Shown: positions 11,901 through 23,130, counted from the first letter of the stretch. The stretch: DNA of 64,000 bases from Himantopus leucocephalus (GCA_003993805.1 RSEF01000004.1:69433252-69497251), one strand, 5' to 3'. Made by a program: numbers and translations. Notes: generated by a model from the letters alone, not told the origin.

Positions 11901-14900
11901 GTTTTCCCCCTGATAAAAACAGAATATTACAACTAATGTTTCTGAAAAAGATTTTATTGTTCACTTACTTTATCTAACACCGCCTGTCTTTTTGCCTCCA
12001 GACTAGGCTCCAGCAACAAGTTTTTTTCTGTAAAATAAAGGCACTATTACTACTTTTTTTAAAGGATTCAGTTTGCAGAACACAGCCAGAGATGCTAATG
12101 TTTTGACATCTTACTTGCCAGCTCTTCAATGCTTTTCACTAATTCATCTCTGTCAGAAATGACTTGCTTCAGTTGTGGTAGAGCCACAAACTGTTCCAGT
12201 AACACTTCCTCCTGCTCGTTCATATCAGTCAGCTGCGATATACTATATTCAAACAGAAAGAAAGCAGATATAAAGCTAACAGCAAACATTGCATGTAGCG
12301 TTACTCGTTTCTGCCAACAAAAGTCAAAAGTTTGAGGCATTTATTGGGACGTTACAGATACACAACACTTGACCACAACTTGATTTTTCACCTTTCTCCT
12401 GGATTGTGGGATCTACTATCTGCAGCAGTGAGCTTAAAAAGCTGTGTGTTAAAAAGTATCTCTCATTTCAAGCCTTACTTCCTAAAAAGTGTTTTTTAAT
12501 GCTACTATAGTCGGTTGACCTTGGCCAGCTACCAGACACCCATCCAGCTGCTCTCCCAGTCCCCCTCCTCAACAGGATATAGGGAAAAAGCTTGTGGGCC
12601 AAGGTAAAGACAGGGAGATCACTTACCAATTACGATCACAGGCAAAACACAGTCAACTTGGGAAAACTTAATTTAATTTATTGCCAATTATAGTAAGAGT
12701 TGGATGGTGAGAAAGAAAGAAAAAAGCTAAAACACCTCGCCCCCTTTTTCCCAAGGCTCAACTTCACTCCTTCATTCCCAACTGCTCCACCTCCCCCTGC
12801 CCCGAGCAGCGCGGGGAGAGGGGGGGAAGTGCAGGTGTTGAAGTCAGTCCATAACAGTTTGTCTCTGCTGCTCCTTCCTCCTTACACTTCTCCCCTGCTC
12901 CTGCATGGGTCCCTCTCCACAGGCTCCAGTTCTTGGCAATCCCGGATAACTGATCTAGGAGGCTGTCTCATTAGATCTGAGCAAATTGCTGGGAACAACA
13001 ACTAATATATTTTTTTTGAATTGTGACAAGATATGCTTTTGATGAAAATATTTATGTAACGTGTATGATTTAGATGTGGAAGTGATTTGCACTGGGACAG
13101 CTGGCATATTTACCACCTGGACTTATCTAACTCAACCCCCCTGCACATGCTCAGCTGCTCACAAAGTAGTCCAATGTTTACCCTGCACTGCAGTCCTTTC
13201 AAATTTAAGATAATGTAATTCGTGAACCAGTCTCAAATCCATTTCCCTGTTCCCTTTCCTCCTTCAGAAATTACTCTTATTGCATTAGTAGAAATTAAGT
13301 CCCTGGTAAGTCCCCAGAAGACAGCAGAACACTGATAGTTAGGAAATTAAAAATATATGCTCTTTTTCCTGGTGTTCAATCCTAATTGTTCCCGCTGAGA
13401 AAACCCTAAACAAGCAGTACATTGAATATAAGGCTGGCTTACTTTCTGATTCTACCAATTTTGGGAAATGGTAGTTCTCCCATTTATAATTTCTACAAAA
13501 ACCTTTCGGTGATATATACAGACTTCTGACAAAAATCAGATAGAGACCAGCAGCAATTGCCTTTTAATGACTATGGAAAGTTTTGCTACCTTCTGAAAAT
13601 TTACCTTAGTTCTGAAAGTTCTGGAAATGTATCAGGAAGATCAGGCATCTTGTAAGTAAGTCCATTCTGACCAACCTAAACGAAAGTTTAGAAATGCTTA
13701 GCAGATTTTTGAAGAGCAATTTCTTGATTTAACCTATTAATCCAAAACTGGAGACGAGTAATTGCCAGCAACAAGAAAAGCAGGAAAAGCAGTAAGAAGC
13801 AGTAACACCAGTCCCTGAACAGAACATGTCTCAACAAAACCATGGCAACAAAGTACTTGGGGATGTTTGGGGTAGCATGTCATAAAAGATTAGTCAACTT
13901 TGGAGGAAAATAATTCTGTCTTGCTATGTCCTCCATTTGATAACAGTTGCATGACCCAGGAAAACACAGAGGGGAAGTATAACTCAGGGAAGTGAGAAAA
14001 GAGAAAGAGATTGACATTTTGATCTCTTTCACGTGGTTTTTAAAGTTATAAACCCTTGGGAAAGAAATTTTTAGACAAGGAAAAAAAAAAGTCTGTCTTC
14101 ATAGAATGTAGAAATATTAAATTCTACAAAGCCAGAAAAGTGTCTTCCAGCATTATGAACACTTTCCTTTCTAAAGACAAGATTCGATTAAAGACTAAAC
14201 ATTTAGATACGAAGTTTTTGGAGGACACTAAAAAAAAATTCTTCCAGAGTGCATCAGTGAGAGGGAGTTTGTGAGTACACACGTACAAGATCCATGAAGA
14301 GAAACTATTTTAAGCATGAAAACAAGAAATAAATACTTTACATGTAAAGGCTTGAGATTGCACGTCATTCTCACCTGATAGGTTCTGGGCAGGAAATCCC
14401 ATATAGAGACAAGGATCTCATTTTCTATGGCTGGAGAAACAGTCACAGCTGCACTATGGGGGAGTGCAGCTCCAGAAAAAAAGTATATTCAAAGATATTT
14501 AGCATAACACTAGTTTCACTGAAACTCAGAAAGACAAACTTGTTGCTCTGACTTCAAGTTTATTCTAAAAAACTTTTCATCAGAGCCAGAATGACAGTTT
14601 CATTTTCCTTGCACCAGCAAAACAATGAAGTGCAGTCGCTCAGACTGCTCCCTTGAGTTTTGCAGCAATGCCCTGTGTGCTCTTGAGGAAACTTATACCC
14701 AGTGTCTGATAGCTTAAGCAGCAAAACTCAGCGCACAGACCTGAAGCACTGCTTCTGCTGTGGGAACAGGTAGTGGCAGATCAGCAATCAAGCCATAAGA
14801 GGGAGCAGCAGGCTTGTCTGTAGTGTAGCTTGAAGAAACTGATTCAGCAACGGGCACGGCTGCCATAGTTCTATTTGGTTCTTGAGGTGGGTATGGAGGA

Positions 14901-17900
14901 AGAAATGGAAACCCCTGAGGAGCATAAGGAGGCATTCCAGCTGGTTTGTTGAAAAGGCTAAAAACAAACAAACACAACCATGAGCAACCAACTGCTTACA
15001 GCACATTTCTTCTCATTGGAATTATAATTACTAGACCACATACAAGACATAAGATTGAATTTTTACATCACCATAAACGTTGCATTTTCTGTTCTCAGGT
15101 ACTTCCAACGTAGGAAGTCTGCTCTATGTTTTATACTGCAACATAATATGCAACTCCACTAAACTATATCCCTGTAAAGCAGCCAAATACACACTCCCAC
15201 TCTTAATTATAAGAAAACTACTTCTCAAAAATTCATGAGAGCGTAAATCAAAATTGTTTCCATCTAAAAGTCCTGAGAAATGTGTCTGTGTTATACATTA
15301 GTTTATTTATGGTATAGCATTTAACAGCTTGGGCAACACAGATGCAATGACTTCTGAATAACACGAATTTTTTAAATTCACAACTGCAGCTGCATCTAAA
15401 CCCAGTATCATTGTCAGCCACGAGAACCACAGTTGTAATGATAAAGCTGTAATGTCTCAGACCACTTTTGCGTATTTAATACAATTATTTAAATTGCACA
15501 ATTTCTGCTGCACAGTTGTACAACACAAGCTGCCTCTGAGCCTGGGAGATGATGAACAGAATATGAAGAAACACAACTGCTCAGATCACGACCTACAGCA
15601 AATTCAAGATTTCATGTGAAAATGTAAACATATTCTTTTTCAAGAAAACAGAAGCCCATGAAGTTACATCAGCATGTTGACACAGTAACTCCAATGAAAT
15701 CTGATGTTTCTTTGCAAAACGATCACATCCTTGCACCTGAAACTGTGCAAAGGCAGGGAATCTATGTCCCAACACATCCACTACATTATTCTTGTTCCTG
15801 CCCTCCTAATACTTGGGTTTCATCTCTTTTAAAAAAATGTAAGTTAATACATGTAGTTCCATTCATCACATTTATAGACACTTACTATGGAAATGACGTT
15901 GAGCTAGGAGCCAGAACCGGAGGATTCTTCCAAAACTCATCCAGTAAACTTTGAATAATTTTTCCAAGATCTGAGTGCATTGTAAACTGGTAAAAACAAA
16001 AAAAACAATGCAGAAGAAAAATTATGCCTGGAATCCAACAGTTCCAAAATATGCTGAACTTGACTGATTATTTATACCCGCACAGCAGTGCTGGATACTA
16101 TTTCAGAGACTTAACAGTTAATGTAAACTGTGTATGCATAAGCTCCAAATGAAGTGATAAAGCCACCCAGAATTGAACAGAAACTAGAAGTCTGTTGTGT
16201 ATTCCATTATCAATGGTGAATCAATCAAGTACAACATTTCTGATGAACAACCAAAAAAAACCCACCTTAGTTACCAAGTTACATTTGGGAAAAGAGAGAG
16301 GAGGGGCAGGGAGGGTCAAGATTTGAGACCAAAAGCATTAATTGCATTCTGAAAAAGTCATAACCTCCCCCTGACCCCAACAAACTACCACATCCTTGCT
16401 GGCACAGAAAAGGGGGAGGGGGAACAACCCACCACATTAATATTAGAGCTAAAACCTTCACATCTCTCTAATAGGATTAGGGTAGAAAGAACCATGTTAC
16501 AAAACAGTCTTAAAGTACCCTCCTCCTTTATCTGGAATACACTAGAGAAGCAAGAACTGTGCTATTGGCATTAACAAGAAAAGTGATAGGAACTTTCTAA
16601 GCCATCATAATTTAAAATAGTTTTAAATATATGGAGTACTCAACTAGGTAATGGTAATAGTAAAAGAATAAATAGTAGTATATGAATTTTTGTTTTCAGA
16701 CCCCTCAAAATACAGTTTGAGAGGCATTAGGATCTGTACTAGTATTTTTTACCAAAAGTATTAGCAATAATCTAGTGTGACGTGTATTAAAATTGCTATT
16801 AACAGTAGATATATGTGAAGCTACAAATTATACATACATTACTGATTAATGGACTGGTCACATATACTCCCTGCTTGTCCATCAAATGATGTCTCACAGG
16901 TGGGAAAACACTGATGACTGGTTTTTCCTGAGGAAACTGAGGTGGAAGCAAGCTGCAAATACAAGAATAATCATTACTACAGCTACATCCCACCATAAAG
17001 TTTGCATAAGAAGGCTTCTTATGCAAAGAAAAAGTCCTTTTAATTACATAAACTTACTTTTCTACGAGAAGAGTTACGGAGAAATACAGAGTGAATGAAG
17101 CACACAAAAGGATTACTCAGTTAGAAAATTAGAAGTCCGACAGATTAGACTATCAGACTTTCATGGACCTGAAGAGAGCATTTACTGGGCAAAACTGTAG
17201 GATAACAATGAAGCAATTATGTCCATGGAGAAAGAAAAAGCTGTAGCATAACCAGAACATTTTTAACACAAATGTTATTACTACAAAGACAACGCTCTGT
17301 AACCTGCAAGAATACCAGGCAAATTAGCAGGCTAAAGTAATAAAAAATCTTGGGAATAGAATACCATCAATATATACAAGAGCAAAAGCACTCCCCAAAG
17401 TAAATTCACAGGAAATGTTACAATAAATCACTTAAGTTATGATCCAGAAGCTTAACTGGGGTAAGAGTTAAGAGTTACAGCAGATTAGTAAATTACTAAT
17501 TAAGTTTATTTTCAGTTGGAGGGGATTCAATGTCATCAGAAATTCTCAAGTGTTTTCTCCTACCTACCTTCAACTAAAACCACGCAGGTATCTCAGGAGC
17601 CGAGCACAGCAAAATAGTTTTGCTTTCAGCTGAGCATCTGCATCTTGTACAGAACTAGTTTCATTCATATCACTACAACTGCTAATGCAAATCCAGATTA
17701 TAGTCCCTGAAATTAGTTATGAGATGGGAGCCATTTATGTTCTACTACTTCTTTTTTTGAGAACAATTTTAATTTTCCAGATGTGCATAGAGATATCTCA
17801 CTCTACTTACATGTTAATATTAATTGTCAAGTTGTTTACAGTGAACGGCAGTCGATATTCCACATCTTTCTGAATTTCTGCAATGCTGTCAAAGAAGAAA

Positions 17901-20900
17901 TTGTTAGCATCCAATTCATGGTCAATATAACAGCCTAAAGTCTAAAAAAAGGCATGACCTCAAACCTTTGTATTTAGTTTAGTTTTGAAAAGCCTTGTAA
18001 GAATAAATTTGAAAATGCTGGAATAAGTTAATATGCTTCAGAATGCTATACTGAATAGTAAGATTAAAGCAAAAAATACTACATTCAACTTTTAAACCTC
18101 ATACATGATCACAGGCAATGGAAATACAGCAGGAGAAACTGTACTGCTCACTGATCTGACAACAATCTCGACTTATTTTTCTCCACTTACTGGCTTAATT
18201 TCAGACATTACATCAGTGATTTTTTTATATACTGAATTTTATCTGATAAAACATTTACTTTGCCAAGGCATTACACTTGGTTCACAACTAAGTATTGCTC
18301 TGCAACACTGCCTACAGACCAATATTTAGAACATACATTACATTAGGCCTTCCTCCTTAATAGATTAGCTTACTTTTTAACAGTAGTTTTTTCCACATGC
18401 ACCAAGTTCTATGCACTTGCACAGATATTTTCAAGAATTTTCTGGAGAAGAGCTACTTGGCAAGAATGTTAAGCTGTGCAATCCAGTGACACTCAAGACA
18501 CAGACCCCCCTGAAAGCACCAAGTGAAGAAATATGTATCTTATGAAATCTGGTAAGACTGAATCCAAATTTGCTTAACAGGTAAGTTACTGAGAAAAATC
18601 TTTACATCCGCTGCATTAATAGGAAGCTGATTTCAATACTCAAAGCGCTCTACAATTTCTAGGCATAGCAAGACTGTTTTGAGAGACGGCATCCCAAGGA
18701 ATGCAGAGAAGGAGGAATAGAAGACTTAGCTCAGTAGCAGAAGTTCCGGACAATATGAACATACCTAAGCTGGCACTGGGAGAGAAAGGGCAGAAAATTA
18801 GCTTAAGCTTATAATGCCTCAATCAAAACAAACTTAAAAAGCACACTGATTCCTCTTCCATGTATTTTTCCTGCCTGCACTTGGTTAATAATATTCTTCT
18901 CCCTCACCTCTTTAAGGCTCCCTTATAAAGGGAGGGAACACAGCTCCAGTTGGGAATACTGGCAGCTGCGTGTTCCCAGAAAGCCTCTTTGCACCCAACT
19001 TCAGCAATGTTCCTCCATCCACCGCCAGGTACACTCCATACAATTACTTCCTCAAAAAGCCCAAAACACATTACCTGCAAATGTGTGTTAAGCGTAGTGC
19101 TAGGAGTGTTTTGTATCCCTGCAAAGCATTATTTGCACATAGAATTTAAAACTCCAGTTTTCAGAGCTTTGGGACTAAATGGAGTAAGACACAAACCAAG
19201 CTATACACCTTGCTTTCTGCAACCCAACCTTGTTCCTCTCACAGACAGCGCAGTACCTGCTTTTTCCCTGTAAAATCACATGCTGTTTGACAAAACTACC
19301 AGATATGTTCAGCACAGGAGAATTCAAATCAGAGTTTAAGGCTCCACTGTGATACACCATACACCGAAATCACCACCTCCTCATTCTTAACTGAAGGATT
19401 CTCTCTGAAATCTCTCACGCATGTTCCTGCCCTGTAATCATCTGTCATGCATTTTAATAGCCTGATACAAAATCCTTTTGAGAATGGTATGCAATTATGC
19501 TCCACTCACGTGCACAACCTACAGGAACTGGGGAAGAAGAGGAGAACAGGGAGAGAGAAATGAGAAATCCAGAATCTCACTGAGCTGTCCAAACTGTTAC
19601 AACCTTCTTTAAGCGAAACTTTGAACTGATAAACCTAGCTGTCCCTTCCCCAACTGGGAATGGGTAGACTGGAAAAATGACACATTCTTAACTTCGGCTA
19701 GAACAACAGAAAATGTAAGAAAAATGTTTTTTAAACACAAAAACTTGTTTTCAAGCTCCTAAACCTGTGAGGGATCCTGAAAAGGAAGACTAGCTACTTT
19801 AATGAAACTAAGATCACATATACCTGGGCTTTTATGACCTAAGACAACACAACCCAAACTTACCTAACTTGAGTAACTACACCATGTCAAGAATTTTATT
19901 TTGAGCATTTCAGGGAGGAGCATCTGGGATACACATAAATGGATGACAAAATATACTTATCAGACAAAACAAACACTAGAATGGCATTTATTTAATCACT
20001 GCTTAGGAAACAACACTGTTGCAATGCTTAATGCTCATTCCTATCTCATAGATCTGTGCTGCTACAGAGTGCATAAGCAAGCACATCAGTCCCACCCAAA
20101 AAAAACCTTGCACTTTTGAAAACTTGCACAAGTACACATACTTTTTTAAAAGCACAGAATTTGAGGCACTGTTACTCAGATTTATCCAATACTAAGTAGG
20201 TCTTATGAAAACTGTATGCTTTGCCAGAATTTACCCCTCCACTTGCCTAATTTTTGTTTTTTCACACCTATTGTCAAGAGAGACCAGGTAGGCTAGTTTA
20301 CATGGCTGTAAAGTTACATCTGAGCAGCTACCATCTCCCTACCCCTCATCTCCACTCCTGGCCGCTGGGTACCTTCCCTCTCTGCCTGTGCTTGAACTGC
20401 TGCCTGCACAAACAGGTTGTAAACCAGTTCAGCAGCAAGCCGACTGCGACAAAAACTGATCATCTTTTTTGAGGACTTAACTTGGGGTGACCTCATCTCC
20501 CTGGTAAAGAAAACAGGGTAGAAATAAAAGGCTAAGTGAGGCCAGTCCAATAAAAGCTTCTAGTTAGGTAAGCTGCTGTGCACACACAGAGACAGCTCTT
20601 CAGAAAAGTGAACCATCTTTCAAAAATATTTGCAAAATTGGCTCTGAACAGATTTAAGTTTAAGCAAGCAGCAATGCTTAGCAATACTGTCATACTTATG
20701 TTTCCGCTGGGATAATTCAAGTGAGAGAACTGCAATTATTAAACTTGGAAATACCATCAGCTTCTCTTCCACTCCTAGTCTCAGTCTGACATAACAAAAA
20801 ATATTTTCTTTTTCTGGATCACTTTTGGAGACTTCTATTATTCTACTTCATCAGACATCCTAGGGAGGACGAATGCCTACACGTTCACAGAAAACACAAA

Positions 20901-21808
20901 TTGAAATACATGGAGTGTGGATCTCCTTTTAAAGGGTGAATGCTTTTAAAGCGAAAATTCAGGCAAAACTGATCAGCATACTGACAAGCTGACGTATCTT
21001 GGGATAAAGGAAAGTGTTTTGCTGTTAAAATGTGGCTGTTGAACAGAGAAAAAACCACCTGCCTCTGCTGAGCACCTAAATAAAAGAAGTTACTGAGGAA
21101 CAGTCAGTTATTAGCACGTTAGCACCGTACATAAACAGTCTGCAGAGCCGGCAGGGCTGCTGTGCCACTGCTGATAAGACCCCGTGTGTTTTACGCTTAA
21201 CTTTTGAAGAACTGCGCTCCTGCAGCCAGTTCCCAGAAAGAGGCCTTTACGCCAGCACACACCAGCCGCACCTCCTGGCGGACTTTAAAACCCATTAAAC
21301 CATTTATTTAGCTGACTTTCCGGCCAAGCCGCCGGTGGAACCGGGCACGACGACCCCCGCCCGATCCCCCTCCACCCCCCCGAACCCTCAGCCGGCGGGG
21401 ACATCCTCCCCACCACCCCCACCCCACAGCAAACCTGCCTTTCGCTTCCCCAGCCCCATCCTCCCGCCCCGCCGCCGCCGGCCTGCTCCCGCCTCTTCAC
21501 CCGCCCCGAGGGCCGGCGGCACCCACCCGGGCCTCACGGGGAGGCGCCGGCGGCTAAATCCCGTCCCCGGCTAGGGGGACACACGACCCCCTCCCCAGGC
21601 GCGGTCTCACACGCCCCGGGTGAGGCGACACCGGGCGGCCGGCTCCCCCCGCCCCACCCTCCCACCTCAGCCCGGCCGCCGCCACTCACGAGGCGTGGGC
21701 GCCGCGCAGGGACTCGATCTGCCGCTGCTTCTGCTGCTGGAGGCTGGTGCGGGCGGGCAGCGGCGCGGCGGAGCCGCCGCCCTTGGTGAGGGGGAACAGC
21801 CAGCTCAT
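8888..21808 (-). CDS. VPS37A: VPS37A, ESCRT-I subunit (complete coding sequence, 11 coding exons)
   Basis: VPS37A is a subunit of ESCRT-I, which with TSG101, VPS28 and MVB12/UBAP1 sorts ubiquitinated cargo into multivesicular bodies. Joined on the minus strand: 21808-21690, 17885-17811, 16952-16838, 15986-15886, 14957-14741, 13675-13605, 12242-12115, 12027-11969, 11877-11809, 9841-9698, 8968-8888. These total 1179 nt: 392 residues plus TAG, against 397 in human. All junctions keep frame. The protein starts MSWLFPLTKGGG. An N-terminal UEV-like region (about residues 40-140, with RLPFTVNNLTINI and PPQFPQEKPVISVF) is followed by a Pro-rich linker and a C-terminal Mod(r) helical domain (about 230-392, with QLTDMNEQEEVLLEQF and HEAEEESDTIAEDFLEGK) that binds the ESCRT-I core. 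The start is the only ATG that fits the family N-terminus, and lies in the CpG island shared with CNOT7. Domain limits are from family knowledge. Confidence 0.96.
9698..9841 (-). CDS. VPS37A: VPS37A coding exon 10
   Basis: One hundred and forty-four bases (48 codons) between acceptor TTCTTAG and donor GTGTGT. It encodes SALQARLKVAAHEAEEESDT and then the acidic TEIDDFLSSFMEKRT helix at the end of the Mod(r) domain. Confidence 0.95.
11809..11877 (-). CDS. VPS37A: VPS37A coding exon 9
   Basis: Sixty-nine bases (23 codons) between acceptor CTTCCAG and donor GTATAA. It encodes YEQLTQMKAAFEKKMQRQHE, a continuous helix of the Mod(r) domain. Confidence 0.95.
11969..12027 (-). CDS. VPS37A: VPS37A coding exon 8
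   Basis: Fifty-nine bases between acceptor TTTTACAG and donor GTAAGT. It encodes KNLLLEPSLEAKRQAVLDK. It opens with a run of seven A, so the frame here is sensitive to slippage. Confidence 0.94.
12115..12242 (-). CDS. VPS37A: VPS37A coding exon 7 (Mod(r) domain)
   Basis: One hundred and twenty-eight bases between acceptor GAATATAG and donor GTAAGA. It encodes QLTDMNEQEEVLLEQFVALP and KQVISDRDELVKSIEELA, the first helices of the Mod(r) domain. Confidence 0.95.
12510..13010 (+). repeat. Old interspersed repeat, probably LTR-element derived, in VPS37A intron 6
   Basis: From about GGTTGACCTTGGCCAGC to GGGAACAACAAC this stretch has the layout of a repeat that I recall in many bird genomes: a text like GACAGGGAGATCACTTACCA, a TTTAATTTATTGCCAATTA block, a C-rich part, then CTGCTGCTCCTTCCTCC and CTGCTCC-GGGTCCCTC motifs. 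It is much GC-richer than the intron around it. I believe the family is an endogenous-retrovirus LTR, but this is from memory; strand and borders are uncertain. It carries no intact gene. Confidence 0.5.
13605..13675 (-). CDS. VPS37A: VPS37A coding exon 6
   Basis: Seventy-one bases between acceptor CGTTTAG and donor GTAAAT. It encodes VGQNGLTYKMPDLPDTFPEL and the start of the Mod(r) domain. It ends with two bases of a Ser codon. Confidence 0.93.
14741..14957 (-). CDS. VPS37A: VPS37A coding exon 5 (Pro-rich linker)
   Basis: This 217-base exon encodes the Pro-rich linker: GMPPYAPQGFPFLPPYPPQE, then a Ser/Thr/Ala-rich part ending in PLPVPTAEAVLQ. The acceptor is TTTTTAG. The donor reads CAG|GTCTGT, which departs from the usual GTRAGT at +3 to +5, so it may be a weak site. 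Confidence 0.92.
15886..15986 (-). CDS. VPS37A: VPS37A coding exon 4
   Basis: One hundred and one bases between acceptor TACCAG and donor GTAAGT. It encodes FTMHSDLGKIIQSLLDEFWK and continues into the Pro-rich linker. It ends within a Tyr codon. Confidence 0.95.
16838..16952 (-). CDS. VPS37A: VPS37A coding exon 3
   Basis: One hundred and fifteen bases between acceptor TTTGCAG and donor GTATGT. It encodes the most conserved part of the UEV-like domain, PPQFPQEKPVISVFPPVRHH followed by LMDKQGVYVTSPLISN, and ends in phase 0. Confidence 0.95.
17811..17885 (-). CDS. VPS37A: VPS37A coding exon 2
   Basis: Seventy-five bases between acceptor TTGACAG and donor GTAAGT. It encodes IAEIQKDVEYRLPFTVNNL and leads into the UEV-like domain. 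The first base completes the Ser codon and the last two begin an Ile codon. Confidence 0.94.
21690..21808 (-). CDS. VPS37A: VPS37A coding exon 1
   Basis: Start codon is CAT on + at 21806-21808. The exon encodes MSWLFPLTKG through a Gln-rich stretch (SLQQQKQRQIESLRGAHA) and ends with two bases of a split Ser codon before the donor GTGAGT (21689-21684). Confidence 0.94.
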
Positions 21809-21830
21809 CCTCCCGGCCGGCGGCGGGCAC

Positions 21831-21857
21831 CGGCGGCGGCGGCGGCGGCGGCGGCGG
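21831..21857 (-). repeat. VPS37A: (CGG)9 trinucleotide repeat in the VPS37A 5' leader
   Basis: Nine uninterrupted CGG units on +, read as CCG in the VPS37A transcript, ending 22 bases before its start codon. It probably lies in the 5' UTR, though the transcription start is not known. Confidence 0.8.
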
Positions 21858-22099
21858 CCCCGGCCTGGCGCATGCGCGCAGCGGCCCCGCCGCGCCGCAC
21901 CTTCCCCCCCCGCCTCAGCGGCGGCGCCCTCACCCTCACGGGGACGCGCGTCACCGCCGTGCGCCCGTGACGTCGCGCAGGAAGTGAAGGGCGCGCGCGG
22001 CCGTCGATTGGCCGTCCCGCCGCCGGTCAGAGGTGACGAGGGGTGTGGAGGGGGAGAGGGAAAGGCCGCGGCGCGGAGCGATGATGTAACGGCTTTGTG

Positions 22100-22199
22100 C
22101 GGCGGGGGCAGCGCTTCCTGCGTCTTGCGCGGCTCTGAGGGCGTCGGGGGCCGCCGCGGGGCCTCGCCAGACCCGCCGCGGCCCGGCCCGGCCCGGAGC
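22100..22199 (+). other. CNOT7: CNOT7 noncoding exon 1 (start inferred)
   Basis: A consensus donor GTGAGT sits at 22200-22205 and a matching acceptor (CTTTGTCTCTTAG) ends at 22923, just ahead of the coding exon. The exon upstream is GC-rich and noncoding. Its 5' end is a guess. Confidence 0.45.
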
Positions 22200-22923
22200 G
22201 TGAGTGAGAGGGTGGGGGAGGAAGGGAGGGAGCCGAGGGCGGCCCGGTGCTCCCCTCCCCTCGGTCCAGCCCAGCGCCGCCGCCTCACCGGCAGCCGTGA
22301 GGGCCCGCTGGGGCGGAGGGGGGCGGGTGGTGTTTTGGCGGGCTCCGCGGTTCCTCACAGCGCTCTTCAGGCCTGGTGCGCCGGCGCGGGAACCCAGCCG
22401 GTCTGCGGGACCGTGTTTGGGTGCTCCCCCTCCGCTCCTTCGCTGCTGTGTGCTGTAGCGCGGGCCGTAGGAGCGGGGAGAGCCTCTCCCGGCCGGGCAG
22501 GCCGCCCGCCTTGGGGGGGGCTGTCTGTCATCCGCCGGGTCCACACGGGTTTGGGGTCACGGTGCTCGTCGCGTTGCCGCTTCGTTTGCGGGTGGGGTCG
22601 GTCCACAGGAATGCGCCCTTCTGACCCGCGGGGGGGAATACCGCCTGTGGGCTCAGGCGTCGCTGTTACCTGGTGAGCTGCTGCGCCGTGCCGGTGTGCC
22701 CGGCTTTCTGCGGGAGCTGAAGGCGCTACCGAAATCGTAGGGTTTAAGTCGGTAGTCTGAACTCGCGTAGCTGAAATTCACACGGTTTTGGTGGCGGTCT
22801 GGGGCTGCTTTTATGAAATCCTGAAGAATAAAGTTTGATCCTGGTGTTTTAAGTGTTGGGGGTTTTTGAGATAAATGAAGGATAAAAACTTACACTTGGT
22901 ACTTTCCTTTCTTTGTCTCTTAG
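22200..22923 (+). other. CNOT7: CNOT7 intron 1
   Basis: The first half belongs to the CpG island and the second half turns AT-rich. No coding sequence is seen beyond GC-driven open frames. Confidence 0.55.
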
Positions 22924-23130
22924 GTTAAAAAAAAAAATCATTAAAGTCCTCTTTATGAAACTGATCCTCAGTCAAGTGTAACTTTTGATGTATGGTCTCT
23001 AAAGCCCCCCACTATGCCAGCAGCTACCGTAGACCATAGCCAAAGAATCTGTGAAGTTTGGGCTTGTAACTTGGATGAAGAGATGAAGAAAATTCGTCAA
23101 GTTATACGGAAGTATAACTATGTAGCTATG
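22924..23130 (+). CDS. CNOT7: CNOT7 exon 2: 5' UTR end and first coding exon
   Basis: Coding part is 23014-23130, 39 codons from [10 protein letters not shown] to KYNYVAM, phase 0 at the donor GTAAGT. The 90 bases before the start hold three upstream ATGs: 22955-22981 (9 codons with stop), 22988-23002 (5 codons) and 22992-23039, which overlaps the main start out of frame. Confidence 0.93.

Larger units (their letters stand above)
8658..21689 (-). other. VPS37A: VPS37A introns
   Basis: Ten introns separate the coding exons and one follows the stop codon. The largest is intron 1 (17886-21689). They are AT-rich with poly-A and poly-T runs and a poly-A stretch near 8840. Apart from the repeat at about 12510-13010 and the CpG island edge near 21300, I see no repeat family, RNA gene or nested coding gene. 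Short open frames on both strands show no family signature. Confidence 0.6.
21809..22199. promoter_or_regulatory. Bidirectional promoter, VPS37A (-) and CNOT7 (+)
   Basis: The VPS37A start codon and the presumed CNOT7 exon 1 donor are 391 bases apart, head to head. Motifs: a palindromic NRF1-type GCGCATGCGC at 21868-21877, a CRE/ATF-type TGACGTCG at 21968-21975, an ETS-type CAGGAAGTGA at 21978-21987 and an inverted CCAAT box (ATTGG) at 22007-22011. I see no TATA box. These are typical of housekeeping CpG promoters; the start sites are not visible in the sequence. Confidence 0.7.
21300..22700. promoter_or_regulatory. CpG island covering the VPS37A/CNOT7 divergent promoter
   Basis: About 1.4 kb with very high GC and many CpGs in an otherwise AT-rich window. 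It contains VPS37A exon 1, the gap between the two genes, the presumed CNOT7 noncoding exon 1 and the start of CNOT7 intron 1. Long open frames on both strands here are a by-product of low stop-codon frequency. Confidence 0.85.

Noticed and set aside
21686..22676. Long open frames (about 200-310 codons) on both strands of the CpG island
   Set aside because: GC-rich DNA has few stop codons. The translations are Arg/Pro/Gly/Ala-rich in all frames and match no family. Only VPS37A exon 1 inside this region is supported.
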